From the NCBI GenBank assembly GCA_037951165.1, contig JBBDHG010000028.1, positions 9,680,001 to 9,744,000 on the forward strand: a stretch of DNA of 64,000 nt, given 5' to 3'. Below the pieces are notes generated by a model. The model worked only from the letters and a program-made list of their open reading frames with translations, was not told the origin of the DNA and did not search any database. Made by a program: the position numbers and the translations under genes. Below are positions 11,701 to 23,700 of this stretch, one piece after another. Position 1 is the first letter of the stretch, and every line of letters starts with the position of its first letter. The stretch comes from Lophius americanus. Taxonomy: Eukaryota > Chordata > Actinopteri > Lophiiformes > Lophiidae.

Positions 11701-14700
11701 AGCAGGACGGACAGACACATGCGTGGCTTTAGCCACCGCCCCATCATTTCATGGTTGGGGGGGATGAGTGTCTGTTATGTAACGGAGTGATGCGTGTACT
11801 GTTAGGAAATGGCTCATTTTAGGGACAGATTTAAAAAACAATTCTTACTTTTAGTTGCTTAAAGACAAATATCTATGAAGATTATATTGTATTTACAAAA
11901 TGTCAGAGCCAGCCACGAGCTTGCTGTCATTTATGGTTTTAAGACATATGGACAAAATAAGCTGTGGAGCAACAGCCCTGAAAACGTTTGGAACAACAAA
12001 CTTAACAAAACACTTCAATTTTAATCACATCCAGGAACATAGTAAGTTTCAGGAAGCTGACGTTGGCAGAGCAGGTAGAGCTAGCAGGATCTCAGAGACA
12101 GCCATGAGCCTTGAAGTCCCTGAACAAAGCCAAATTATAACATATGAAACATGTTAAAGAGCTGAACAAGGCTTTTTACTTTGAAACGTCATACAATTTG
12201 TTGAAGAAACCGCAGGGGAGAATAATATATACAATGCCTTACTTCCACTGTGATGCTTCAAAATAAGAGCACTAAAAAAAGATTAGTCTTTATGACTAAT
12301 TTTATTCTCGCCGTCAAAGCAAATGAAGCGGTGACGACCAATGAAAGCTTTAGATTTAGAATCCACCAGCCGTCTGGACGATTCAACTTTGCAAATCAGT
12401 ATCGGGCTGGTCAGACTTTACAAAGATCCATGATCAACCAAGAAAAATCTTGTTATCATATTTGACTATTTATCGACCACTTCTGATTTTGAGCAGTAGC
12501 TCATGTTCAAACTGTAAAACATTGTAGTAAAATCTCAAGATGTATTGAAATATTTATTTTTCAGGTATATTTCTTTCACAATGTTCTAAACTTACTTTCT
12601 CTGGTTATCTGTCAGCGTGATGCCTTGTGAAGACACCTTGAAGTGCACAATGGTGGCAGAAGGTGGAGAAGCAGCAGCCAGTGTCTCAGAAATGGCTTTG
12701 GCAACAGCCTGAGGGCCTGTCAGGGACTCCATCTCCACCGAGTTAATGTAGAGCACATTGCATGCTGGGAAGAGAGCCAATGCCCCAGTTAGGAAAAACT
12801 TTTAAAAAACATGGATATTTGAAACTGACATCCAAACTAGACTTTTTATTTATTGGAAAATTATTCCTGTTGAAATTATTATGAATGCAGTTTTGATCTT
12901 ATCATGCATAATTTTCATGCTTTTCGGATCAAACAGTTTCCGGAACAATTCCATCTGAATCGCATAATCACTCCAGATAAACCAGTCAAGACTAATGTTA
13001 AAAGACAACATTTAAAAACATCAATGAATTAAGCTACGCAGAGGCATTTATAGTTTGTCTTCTTTAGTGCAGGTTACAACACAGACAAGTATTAAACACA
13101 GAGGATGCACATTCCACATGAAGGTCGACAAATTAAATTACACTGTGTTTACCATGGGAATCAGCAGTGGCCCTCTGCACTGGGATAACAAGGACGTTAT
13201 GAGGTCAGAATAAGTGAAAAGGATGATTCAGGAAGCAAGAATAATGTGAATATCCCAGAATATCAGAGCTTTGTCATCTTTCATGGGATGGAAATGAAAG
13301 AGTTAAATGTTTTACCTGCTCCTTGTTTCAGCTGGTCAGCCGGAGGATTTGTCGTCGAGACTTCTGGCACTTCCTCAATAAGATCTACCCAATAAAAGAG
13401 AGGATAGGTTTTGAGCTATGTTTTTATTCAGCTGCAGCGCATTTCATTTTATTTTCATCATCCTAAGTCAGTCTGACCTTTACTATGTTAACTAGTCCTA
13501 CGCTGCAGCAAGGATTGTGCAAGGACAGATTCCTGAAAATCCCATAATCCCCTGCATTGTAAAAGCAATTCCCCTGAATGAACTCCTGCAATTTAATGTG
13601 ACTCACTCACTAATAATCTCAAACAGTCCATATTGGCACAACCTAAATTTTTTGTTATATCGAAAGACAGCGATTTTTGGAAATAAAGGTTCCCCTAGTG
13701 GTGGAAATATTTAACTGAGCTTTCCCAAAATCAATCCTGTTCTTCCTCGTACTGTGGTCTATGGTAATATCTTATAGCCTTAACGCAAATGTTTTGTGGC
13801 GGATGCAGGTGCGGCTGGCATTGATGACAATTACAGAATAGGCCCGACTTTTCAGGTATATGATAAAATAAATCAGGAGGTGGGGGGGTTCAACACTTTC
13901 TTACTGTACATAAGCAGTTCAATGGAAACTGAAAATCTCAAAAAAAATCAGGAAGAAAAGCTATATTGAAGTACATTTTACAGGGGTTTGAAAGAGATCT
14001 ATATCTCAGCCAACCCGATTTCCTCAAGCAGATTGCTCCAAAGCAGCATTTCCCTGAACATGTGCTAAAATCCCATCTGTCATAATGCTACTTTGTTTTG
14101 TTTTTTTTAATGACAGATACTATTTCATACCTCACTGAGAGACTTAAAAAAAAAAATGACAAAGCAGATAGAATTCCAATGACCTGTTGTAGGGATAAGC
14201 AGTTTGCATGGAAGGGCCAGAGGTGTGATAGCATGTTGGTAGACCAACGCAGACAGGCAGCCTGTCAGAGAGACACAACAAAGAAATCACAAACCTGCAT
14301 TTGTAGAACATATAATTTATCTCAAGATTCTCTTTGATTTCATTCTCAAATCTGGAGTCAACTTATCTACTTTACTCCTCCAAAAATGTTGGTATTCTGA
14401 GAGCAAACAATTAGGTTTCATCCCGCTGTTTATGTATTTAGTAAGCTCTCAGTTGTACATGTGAGGGCAGATGGCGTCACTAACCAAAGTAAGGCTCGTT
14501 GGGACAACCCTTCAGCTTCACTCCTTTAGGGCTGCTTTCAATCAGGAAGTGCCTCACCAGCTCATTGCTGATATCACCTGCAATGTAAGGTCAGGCTGTT
14601 ACAATATGTACATAATAAAAGGTTTTCTCAGAAGAAAACAGTATTGTTCATCAAAAAAGTTCTCCCTAGTCGGTAAAATATGAACCATGATCCATTAAAT

Positions 14701-17700
14701 AGTCTATGAGTTATCAGATATACATGAGGGAAATGTGGTGGAGGTGGCTGCGATAACCATTTCATTATTTCCCGATTGTACTCAGTTCAACTTTATTTAT
14801 AAGCACATTTAAAAAACAACAGAGTTTTCCAAAATGCTGTACGGTCAATAAAAACATAGGCACACAATTAAAACACAATGTTTACATCAAAGAAAAGCAT
14901 TAAAGCCAGAGAGAAAGAAATGTCCAACAACTCTTCCTGGATTAAAAGCCAAGGAATAAAAATTAGTTTTAAGACGAGATTTAAAAACAGACAGAGTGGG
15001 GGCTGCCCTGACATGAGGAGGCAACTCATTCCACAGTTTAGGGGCTGCAACAGAGAAAGCTTGGTCGCCCCTCATTTTCAGTCTCGATTTGGGGACGACA
15101 AGAGACAACTGGTCAGCTGACCTCAGTGACCTCGACAAAGTGTAAAAGAGGTCAGAAATGTTTGTGGGTGCCGACCCATTTAAGGATATAAAAACAAACA
15201 ATAAAACCCTAAAATTAATCCTAAAACATACTGGTAGCCAGAGAAGAGAGGCCAGAATGGGGGAGATGTGCTCTCATTTTGAACCGACTGTTTAGAGAGG
15301 GAGGTCTGGCTCCCGCCAAAGTAAAGTACATTACAGTAGTCCAGGCGGGTTGTAATAAAAACATGAATAAGCTTTTAAAAATCATTAAGGGTTAAAATGG
15401 TCTTAACTTTAGATAAAAGCCTCAACTGATATAAACTGGATCTAACTACAGACTTTATCTGTTTATCAAGTTTAAAATTACTGTCCATTTTGGTTTGAAG
15501 CAGTAGATTTTAAAAATGGCTGCAGGGAGCTCAGGTCAATAGCAGAGGCATTGATGGTACCATTAGGTCCAAACACCATGACTTCCGTTTTGCAATCATT
15601 AAAATGTAAGAAGTTAAGGCCCATCCAGGCGTTGCTGGCCTTCAGACACTCCAACCACGAATTTACAGAACCAGCATCATTTCTTTCAGTGGCAGTTATA
15701 TTTGCGAGTCATCTGCATAGAAAGGGTAAGATATGCCATGTAAAAATGATAAAAACAACCCTAAGGGGAGCAAATACAATGAAAAAAGGATCGGCCCAAG
15801 AATGGAACCCTGGGGGACCCCACATGGAAGAGGGGAAATGGACGTGACACAGTCACCGCGGTTAACAGAAAAGCTTCTCTCTGACAGGTAAGACCTGAAC
15901 CACTGTAAGGCTGTGCCTCTGATACCCACACAGCACTCCAGGCGAGAGATGAGAATGTTGTGGTCCACTGTGTCAAAAGGAGCTGTTCGATCTAAAAGCA
16001 TTAAAACTGAGAAATCACCAGAATCTGTGGTTAATAAAAGATCATTAAAAACTCTTAAAAGTGCAGATTCTGTGCTGTGCAGGGCTTTAAAACCCGACTG
16101 GAAGACTTCGAGAATTCCATGTTTGTTTCAAAAAGACTGTAATTGAACGAGTACAGTCTTTTCTAAAACTTTGGACTTGAAAGGGAGTTTAGAGATCGGC
16201 CAAAAGTTTGAAAGAACGGAGCTGTCAAAGCTGGCTTTTTTAATTAGTGGTTGTACCGCCGCTTGTTTAAAGCAGGATGGTACAACAACGCAAGACTGCT
16301 GTTTATAATGTTTTGGACATTAGGTCCAACAGCTTCCAAGACCTCTTTAAAAAGGAGAAGTGGGACAAAGTCTGTGGGACAGCCTGCAGGTTTAAGTTTT
16401 GCAGTAATTTCCGTTAAACAAGAAAGAGACACAGACTCAAACTGATCAAAGACAGCAGAGCATGTGATGGAGACAGTTGGGTCAAATGAAGGCAGGGAGA
16501 TGTTATTCCTCACTGTCACAATGGAGCGCACGGTTTAACGTCATGACGGGGAAGAGTGACCTCAAATAAAACAGGCATGTGATCTAAGAAGACAGCATCA
16601 CAAATGTCAACATTAAAAACATGTAGACCACACATTAAAACCAGGTCCAGCGTGTGCCCATGTTCTTGTTTGGGACCAGTAAGAGACTGTACAAGATTAA
16701 AAGCATCAAGAAGATTTAAAAAATATTTTGCCATCGGCTTAGCCAGACAACAGACATGGATGTTAAAATCCCCGACAATTAAAACCCGGTTATATTTTGA
16801 GATAATTCCAGCCAGGAAATCACACAAGTCATTAATAAAATCTTTGTTGTATTCGGGAGGCCGGTATATCACCGCACACAGTACCGGGAGAGAAGGACCC
16901 AGCTCAAACATACTAAGTTCAAAGCTGGAGAAGGAGGACGGTGACATTCGCTTGCAATTAAAACTATTCGGTAGCTACTCCTCCACCTAGACCCCTAGTC
17001 CTGAGTGGGTTGATGTATTCAAAATCAGTTGGTAGAAGTTCCGAGAAAGCGCTTGACTCACCAACACTCAACCAGGTTTCAGACACAAAGAGGAAATCCA
17101 ATCCACGGGAGGTGAAGAAGTCATGAAGAATAAATTCTATACTCATTCATCACAAACCAGTGGAGTAATGATAGCTATTTACCTTTCTTGTTCTGATGCA
17201 CTGAGGGTGGAGGAGAGGCCACCTTCATAGCCAAACCATAGGCCCCCCTGAACGAGTGACTGTCCCGTATGACAAATGCGCCGGGTTCCCGCTCTCTCAG
17301 CAGGCCAATAGCTGGAACAAAGCAATCATTCTGTTATTACACACTTTCAGAAAGTTTTTGGGAAATGGGTTTAGTAGTTTTTGGATACACCAATTAGCTA
17401 TAACATTAAAACCACCTGACTCATATTGTGTCAACACCTTTTGCTGGTGGACGTACAGCAGTTCTGACAATTTGCTATTAGAACAGCATATAAAATTTCA
17501 GCAGTCTATGCTACAAAAGCGCTTTTGTGGGATTGGTCAACACAGGCTAGCCTCTGTTTGCCATTAGTATCAATGTGTCACGGCTACTACTTTGGTGGTT
17601 ACTGATCATGGCAGATCTGTAACACCCAATTCTGGAAAGGTCATTCGTGTAGCCATACAATTTGGAACTTTGAAGTCAAAATTCCTTAAGCTCACCCATC

Positions 17701-20700
17701 GAAGTTCAACTTCAAAGACAAGATGTTTACATATCCACTTTCTGATAAGTGACATGGTTAAAGGGTCATCAATGTTATTCGCACTACACCTGCAAGTGAT
17801 CATAATGTTATGGCGGAACTTTGTATGTGGTTATGTTTGAATACTTAAACATTGAACCAAAACTTACGGAATAAACAACAAGTAGAAAAGAACAAAACAG
17901 TCAACGTTCAAACCAATGAGTTTGATTGAAAGCGAACCAAAACCCATCTGTTGGGTCCATTTTTTTGGTGTACACCAAGGTTCAAGTTACTGTGTTCACT
18001 CAGGTGACTCTGTTCAAGTGTAACAAAGTTTGTTCAAAGTACCTTTACCAGTCTGGAAAAAAATGTACACATCCCTTAAAATTCTCTAGATATCAAATAG
18101 CACATTGGTAATAGTTGGGTGATTTATAGGCAAGGCTTTAAAATACCTAGATTTACTATTTTAATTTTTTTTTTAAAGAATCAAACATCTAAAATTGTAA
18201 AAAAAGTCAAAAGCATGACAGAATGTTAATGTAATGTCCTGAGCCTTCGAAACATTTGTCAATCTGTATTTCATCGGAAGTACAACCTCTAACATGACAC
18301 TTTGTTTCAGAAACCCCATTGTTTAAAAGGACTTTTAGATCCATTACTTCACTATAGAGTTTAATGCTTCATCCTGTATCCATGTGACATTTTAAGGAGG
18401 GTAGATGGATGAAATGAGTGAAACATGCAGATGTTTCCCAACTCTATACATGTGGCGTGGATTTTCTTCTGGGGGAGTATGACCCTAAATTCAACCTGTG
18501 TGTGTTTGTGAGAGAAACACAAGGTTGTCATAGCCAATGAAAATGTGCTTATATTTAACATGGTATAATCCAGTACAGGACAAAACCAAAAATATACAGA
18601 AATATACCAGTTTTGGGGCTGAATATGAGGCTTCTGGTAATGCCGTCTCAGCTGCCAGAGCGGTCATTCACTCATTTGAAAGTCGGTGGTTTAATCTCGC
18701 ACCCCTGCACACCACATTTTGAAATGTCCTTGTGCAAGCTACTGAACCCCATGCTGCTCCCAATGGCTGTTCCATTTGTATGTCTATGATGGAGTGAATG
18801 TTTATCGCTCCTGATGAGCAGGTGGTACCTTGCAATGGTAGCCTCTGTCATCCCAAAATGCATCTTTGTGGGATGCTGACTCGTGTTGAATAGTGCTTTG
18901 AGTGGTCGAGCAGACAAGAAAAGCGCTACTAGCACAGTCCAGAGAAAACTAGAGTGGGCAGGAGACACAGAAGATGTGTCCGTCATGTGACAGACTTCAA
19001 AGAGTCCGGATAAACTATGGTGAACATTATTCTGCCGCAACATCATCCAGTAGGAGTCAGGTAGGTGATCTGGGGAGTCAGACCCTTGGAGGGTTGCACA
19101 AACCTTCACATGCTAGCCATCAGTATCCTGACTGCTGTTAGGTATTAGGATGAAATCCTCAAACCCAATGAAAGACCTTACACTGATTTAGACTCCAACC
19201 ATCTGTGGCTTAATGATGACAGCATATTGTTCTCAAGGAATTACAGAATGTATATCAATCAAGATTTCCATCTTGAACATTTCGTTCATCGAGATCAGAT
19301 ATGTTATCTAAGTGTATCTTTAATGTTAAGGGCAGTGTATTTTAGAATACAGGGACTCACTTAACCAGTTTATTCCCACCAGTCTTACCTTGCTCCCTCG
19401 AAATGTCTGGCTTGTACCAGAACTTGGACGTGTCTTGGACGAACTTGACATTCAACCTGCACTCAGGGCTTCCATCTGCCATTAAAATGAAAAGAATGTC
19501 ACAGAACATTCCAGAAATAACCAAAATCAGTCAATATAGGTATAACATTTTGTTTTCTAAAATAGCTGAATCAAAGTCCTAGTTTTTTCCGTAAACTTGG
19601 AAAATGTTTAAAAAAAAAAAAAAAGCTTGTTATTGTAAATTCGTCTGTCATCTTCTAGTCAAATAACCTGCCACTGTATTAAATGAACCGAATGATGAAC
19701 AAAGGCTTTTTTGAGTTTTTGAAAGAAAAAGAAAAAAGAAAAGATAAGAACTCAAACATTTCGTTGGATGTAACTCCAGATACGATTGTCCTTACCGGTC
19801 ATTTTGAACCTGGAGAAGTCGGAGAGTGTGTGGAAGTAGCTCGGAGTGCTTCCTCCACTCGCTGGAGACATTATCCTCCCATTCAGCGTGCCATAGGACA
19901 GTGCTCCGTTTGGTCTATCACCACTCGACATTCTCCTCTTCTCCGGAAGCTGTGGCTGACATCCAGGGACTGGGCTAACCTGCCGGAATCCTATGCCCAT
20001 CCCCACTACCCCTCCATCCTGGTAACTTGTAGGCGAGAGGGGGAAGGAAGGAGTGGGCGGTCCCTGGTAGCCCGAAGAACTGCTCTGTCGTGACAGGTTT
20101 CCATGTCTCTCATCCGGCGTGGTGTAACCACTGTGCATGGGGTGACGGTCCAAACTAGGACTTCTTTGGGATACCCGTGACACAGAGGAATTATGGCCCA
20201 GAACTGGACTTCCTTGTGAGTGTGGGATAAATGGCTGTCTGCTGAGCACAGGACTGCTCTGCAATGGCTGGCCCAGTGAAGGTTGTCTATTGAGGATGGG
20301 ACTCCGCTGAATTTCCTGCCCCAACGAGGCCTGTTTGCTGAGAACAGGGCTGCCCTGAGCTCCCTGTGACAGACGATGACTGAGGATGGGACTGCCACTG
20401 AGACCAATCACACCCACCTCAAAGCCATTAGCTTGTGGTACCCGCTGGGTCACGATTGTTCCATCCTGATTTGGATTTGGACTTGAGTGCTGATGGAGGA
20501 TAGGGTGGCTAAGAATGTCGGTCCGTAGCATTGCATGTGGACTTCCATGGCTGAGTGTTTTCTGTGGGGTTTCTGAGGTGGAAGGGCTTGAACCTGAGGT
20601 GACATTACTCCCTAATAGGGTGTTTGGTCCAAGGTATGACAGTGTAGGTGTAGTGGTGCCAAAGTAGGAAGAGGCTGGAGAGCTGGAATCTAGGTAGGAT

Positions 20701-23700
20701 GAAGTGGGCGTATTCAGGCTTTGATATGTGGGGGTGGGAGTGGGAGCATTCTTTGCAGACTGGGATGGCAAGCCCAAATCAGTAGGGGGTTTGGACGGAT
20801 CGCTGACACTTCTCTCTGCTGGGGGTTGTTGACTGGAGGAGAATTGGAAAAAAGATATGGATAAGATAAAAAAAATTCTTTCGCAAAAATTGTACACTGG
20901 AAAAATATCACTCTTAAAAAATAACTAGAAGGAAATAAAAATCTGCAAGGTTAGATCTTTCTTAAAGGAAATGTCATGTCAAATTGGATTTTTTTCTTTT
21001 CTTTTTCAAGCTACTGGATAGATTTTTATCTATCTAATTCTGTGAATTAAACAAAGATATTCAAGATGCATTGTCTAAGAACGTGTCCCTTTATCTCATT
21101 GAAATTCTCTTGCAAAGTGATTGGTGTATGATATCAAGTGCAATGAGTTAATGTCACAAACATTCTTTGTAGGATTTTTAGGTTTTGCAGTGCATCAAAT
21201 TGAGGGTTACGTGTTCAGAGGGGCGCACTCATGCTCTGACCGGAGGCAAAATCACGCACAAAGTAACATGTTTAAGAGCATCACATGTTTGAAATAAGAA
21301 TTGAAAGTGATAAGTAAGAATATCAAGATAAAATGCATCTTTGAATTTGCTGGAAATACTCACAGTGAGCATTTAAGATACTTAGGAAGCTGTGATTTAA
21401 CCACATATCGAAAAAGTATTTTCTAAAAAGAAAGTCCCTGTATCTCACTGAAATGTTACTTGACGGGATTGTCTTTTAGTACAATGAGTTCATTTTAAAA
21501 GAAATTAGACGAACATACTTGATAAGACTTTGAGTTTTTGCAGTGTATAACACCCATTAAATACAAATTAATTTGAATCACGACTTCACAGACTAAAGAC
21601 CATTAACCCCTGAGTACAACTTTTTATAACAATTACATAATGATGAATTGATTGTCCGTGCAATATGAGGATGGTGTTTGGACTCACCCCTGTGAGCTCT
21701 GGATGGGACTACTGCTGGACAACGGTGGGTTCAGTGTGTGGGAGAAGGGACTTTGGCTACTTTGCTCGTCCTTAGTCTCCTCTTTAGTTTCTTCTTGTGG
21801 GCTCAGGCTCCGAGATGGCATGTCTCCGCCTGTTGCTGCCGATCTGGCCACAGACTCCACATAGCTTCTTGGTGCTGCATATGAGCGATATAAGACAATG
21901 AATATCTAGTAAGCCTTGCAGCTAGTAGTAATTAGTATTTTTAGTACTTAGTAGTTCCTGTGGGGAACATGCAATGACACTGCTAAAAGGTACCGCAAAT
22001 TATTTTAACAAAACGTTTGGCTATTTCATAGAACGAAAATTTACAAAATGTGAGTATCCTTAGTTTGTTTGTTCACAGAGAATTACACAACGTATATCAA
22101 TTCAAAATTTTCAACTTGACTAATCCACTCATTGAAATCCAGTCTTGAAGTCTTTAGGCCGCAGAACGCAATTGCATAATTTTCCAAAAGAAAAAAATAA
22201 CATAGTAATGTATTTGTAAGTACTGACATCATAAGAATTTGCGTCTACATACACAGTACTGCCACGTGGACAAATAATTTCTATGATTGACTTTTCAAGG
22301 GGCCTTTTTCTGCAGAGGTAATTAATATTTTTCCACATTAATGTAACTAGCTATTGTTTGTGCAGAGGTGTAGCAGCTCCCTTTCTTCTCTTAGGCTAAA
22401 TATTGCTGCATCAGTCGGATGGAGATGTATCGAAAGTGCAATCACATAGACTACCATCTTATGCACTCTGGCCACAGTCACAGCTCATCCCCCTCCTTTA
22501 TGCCCCCACTTGCATGCTTAGCCAATACACATCAGCTGCTGTCTTTAAATATGAGTCTCTCCATTCATCTAGTACGTTCCTCCTGTTGGTTTTAGAGCCT
22601 TCCACCTCCCCATCTCCACCTAGACCTCACAGATCTATCAGCCTCATCATTCAACAGCTTCAGCAAACTCAGCCACCAGCATCGATATTATCCAAAGGAA
22701 GGAAATTCTGTGCTGCTACTGCTCACGGAAGAGACCCTTCAATCATGTTTTTCAAAATGAGACAGATCACCAAATACTTTCTAATAGACTCATTACCACA
22801 CATCATCTGTTGTTATAAATCATTCATGTTTTTTTATCCTGTCCTATTTCCTTGAAATGGTTTTGTTGATTTGGTGGTGGTAGAGGCATTGGCTCCATCA
22901 TTCAAGAACTACAACCATGTTCCTTAGTAAGATAAGTGCTGTTTTTCAAACAGCGGCAGTTGCTTTTAAATGATCGGTTTGATAAATAACACTCCGAAGA
23001 CACCCATGAACAATTAAGAGATTCAAATGAAATACTTGGCATGTTTTACTGTGCTTTTTCATCTGTTGCAGTGTTAAACATACAAAAGTAAGTTGACCAA
23101 ACCCTAAATGGGCCTAAGCGCTTTAGGTCAAAACAGTCTTTTCTGATTAACCTCCTCAAACATTGCTTTTCATACATATATTCTTATTCTCTCAAAAGCA
23201 CCTGATTGGATCATTCCAGACTTAAGAGATTCATTGTCAGTGGGTGATAGATCATAATTGGGTATGAGAGGGGCATCTTTAAAACGCTCACTCATTCAAA
23301 AGCAAAGATGAAGAGAGGTAACTAACTCAATGAAACACGATTGAATAAGGACATTTTTAAATGGGCTCAGGAGCCCTATTCAAATTATTGGTGGTTTGTA
23401 AATGATTGCATTCCAAGCTGTGATATTGGTCATGACATTTTCAGACAAATGAAAATGGTTTGCCAGAAATTATATGTAGATTGCCGACTTGTTGAAAGTT
23501 GATTATGATGATTTATGTACATTATAGCAGCAGTCTTACCTTCCACAAAGTCACTGCTCTCATCATCTGTAGTGCATCATCGAATGAAAATTCAAAGAAA
23601 CGGAATAATAATCTGATCTTTTAAACAAAAACTGATATAAACAACTTATTAACAACATTTGAAAGCAGTAACTTGGATTGAGTTCTTTCACAGTCAACCT

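Noticed and set aside
19683..20093. Plus-strand 136-codon frame
   Set aside because: It lies antisense to the 1037-nt tns1 exon and has no motifs; the low stop density comes from the coding strand.
20833..20897. Extension of the 1037-nt exon upstream to an ATG at 20897
   Set aside because: The extra residues are hydrophobic and unlike tensin, and a good acceptor (TCTCCTCCAG) at 20833-20834 gives the right phase.
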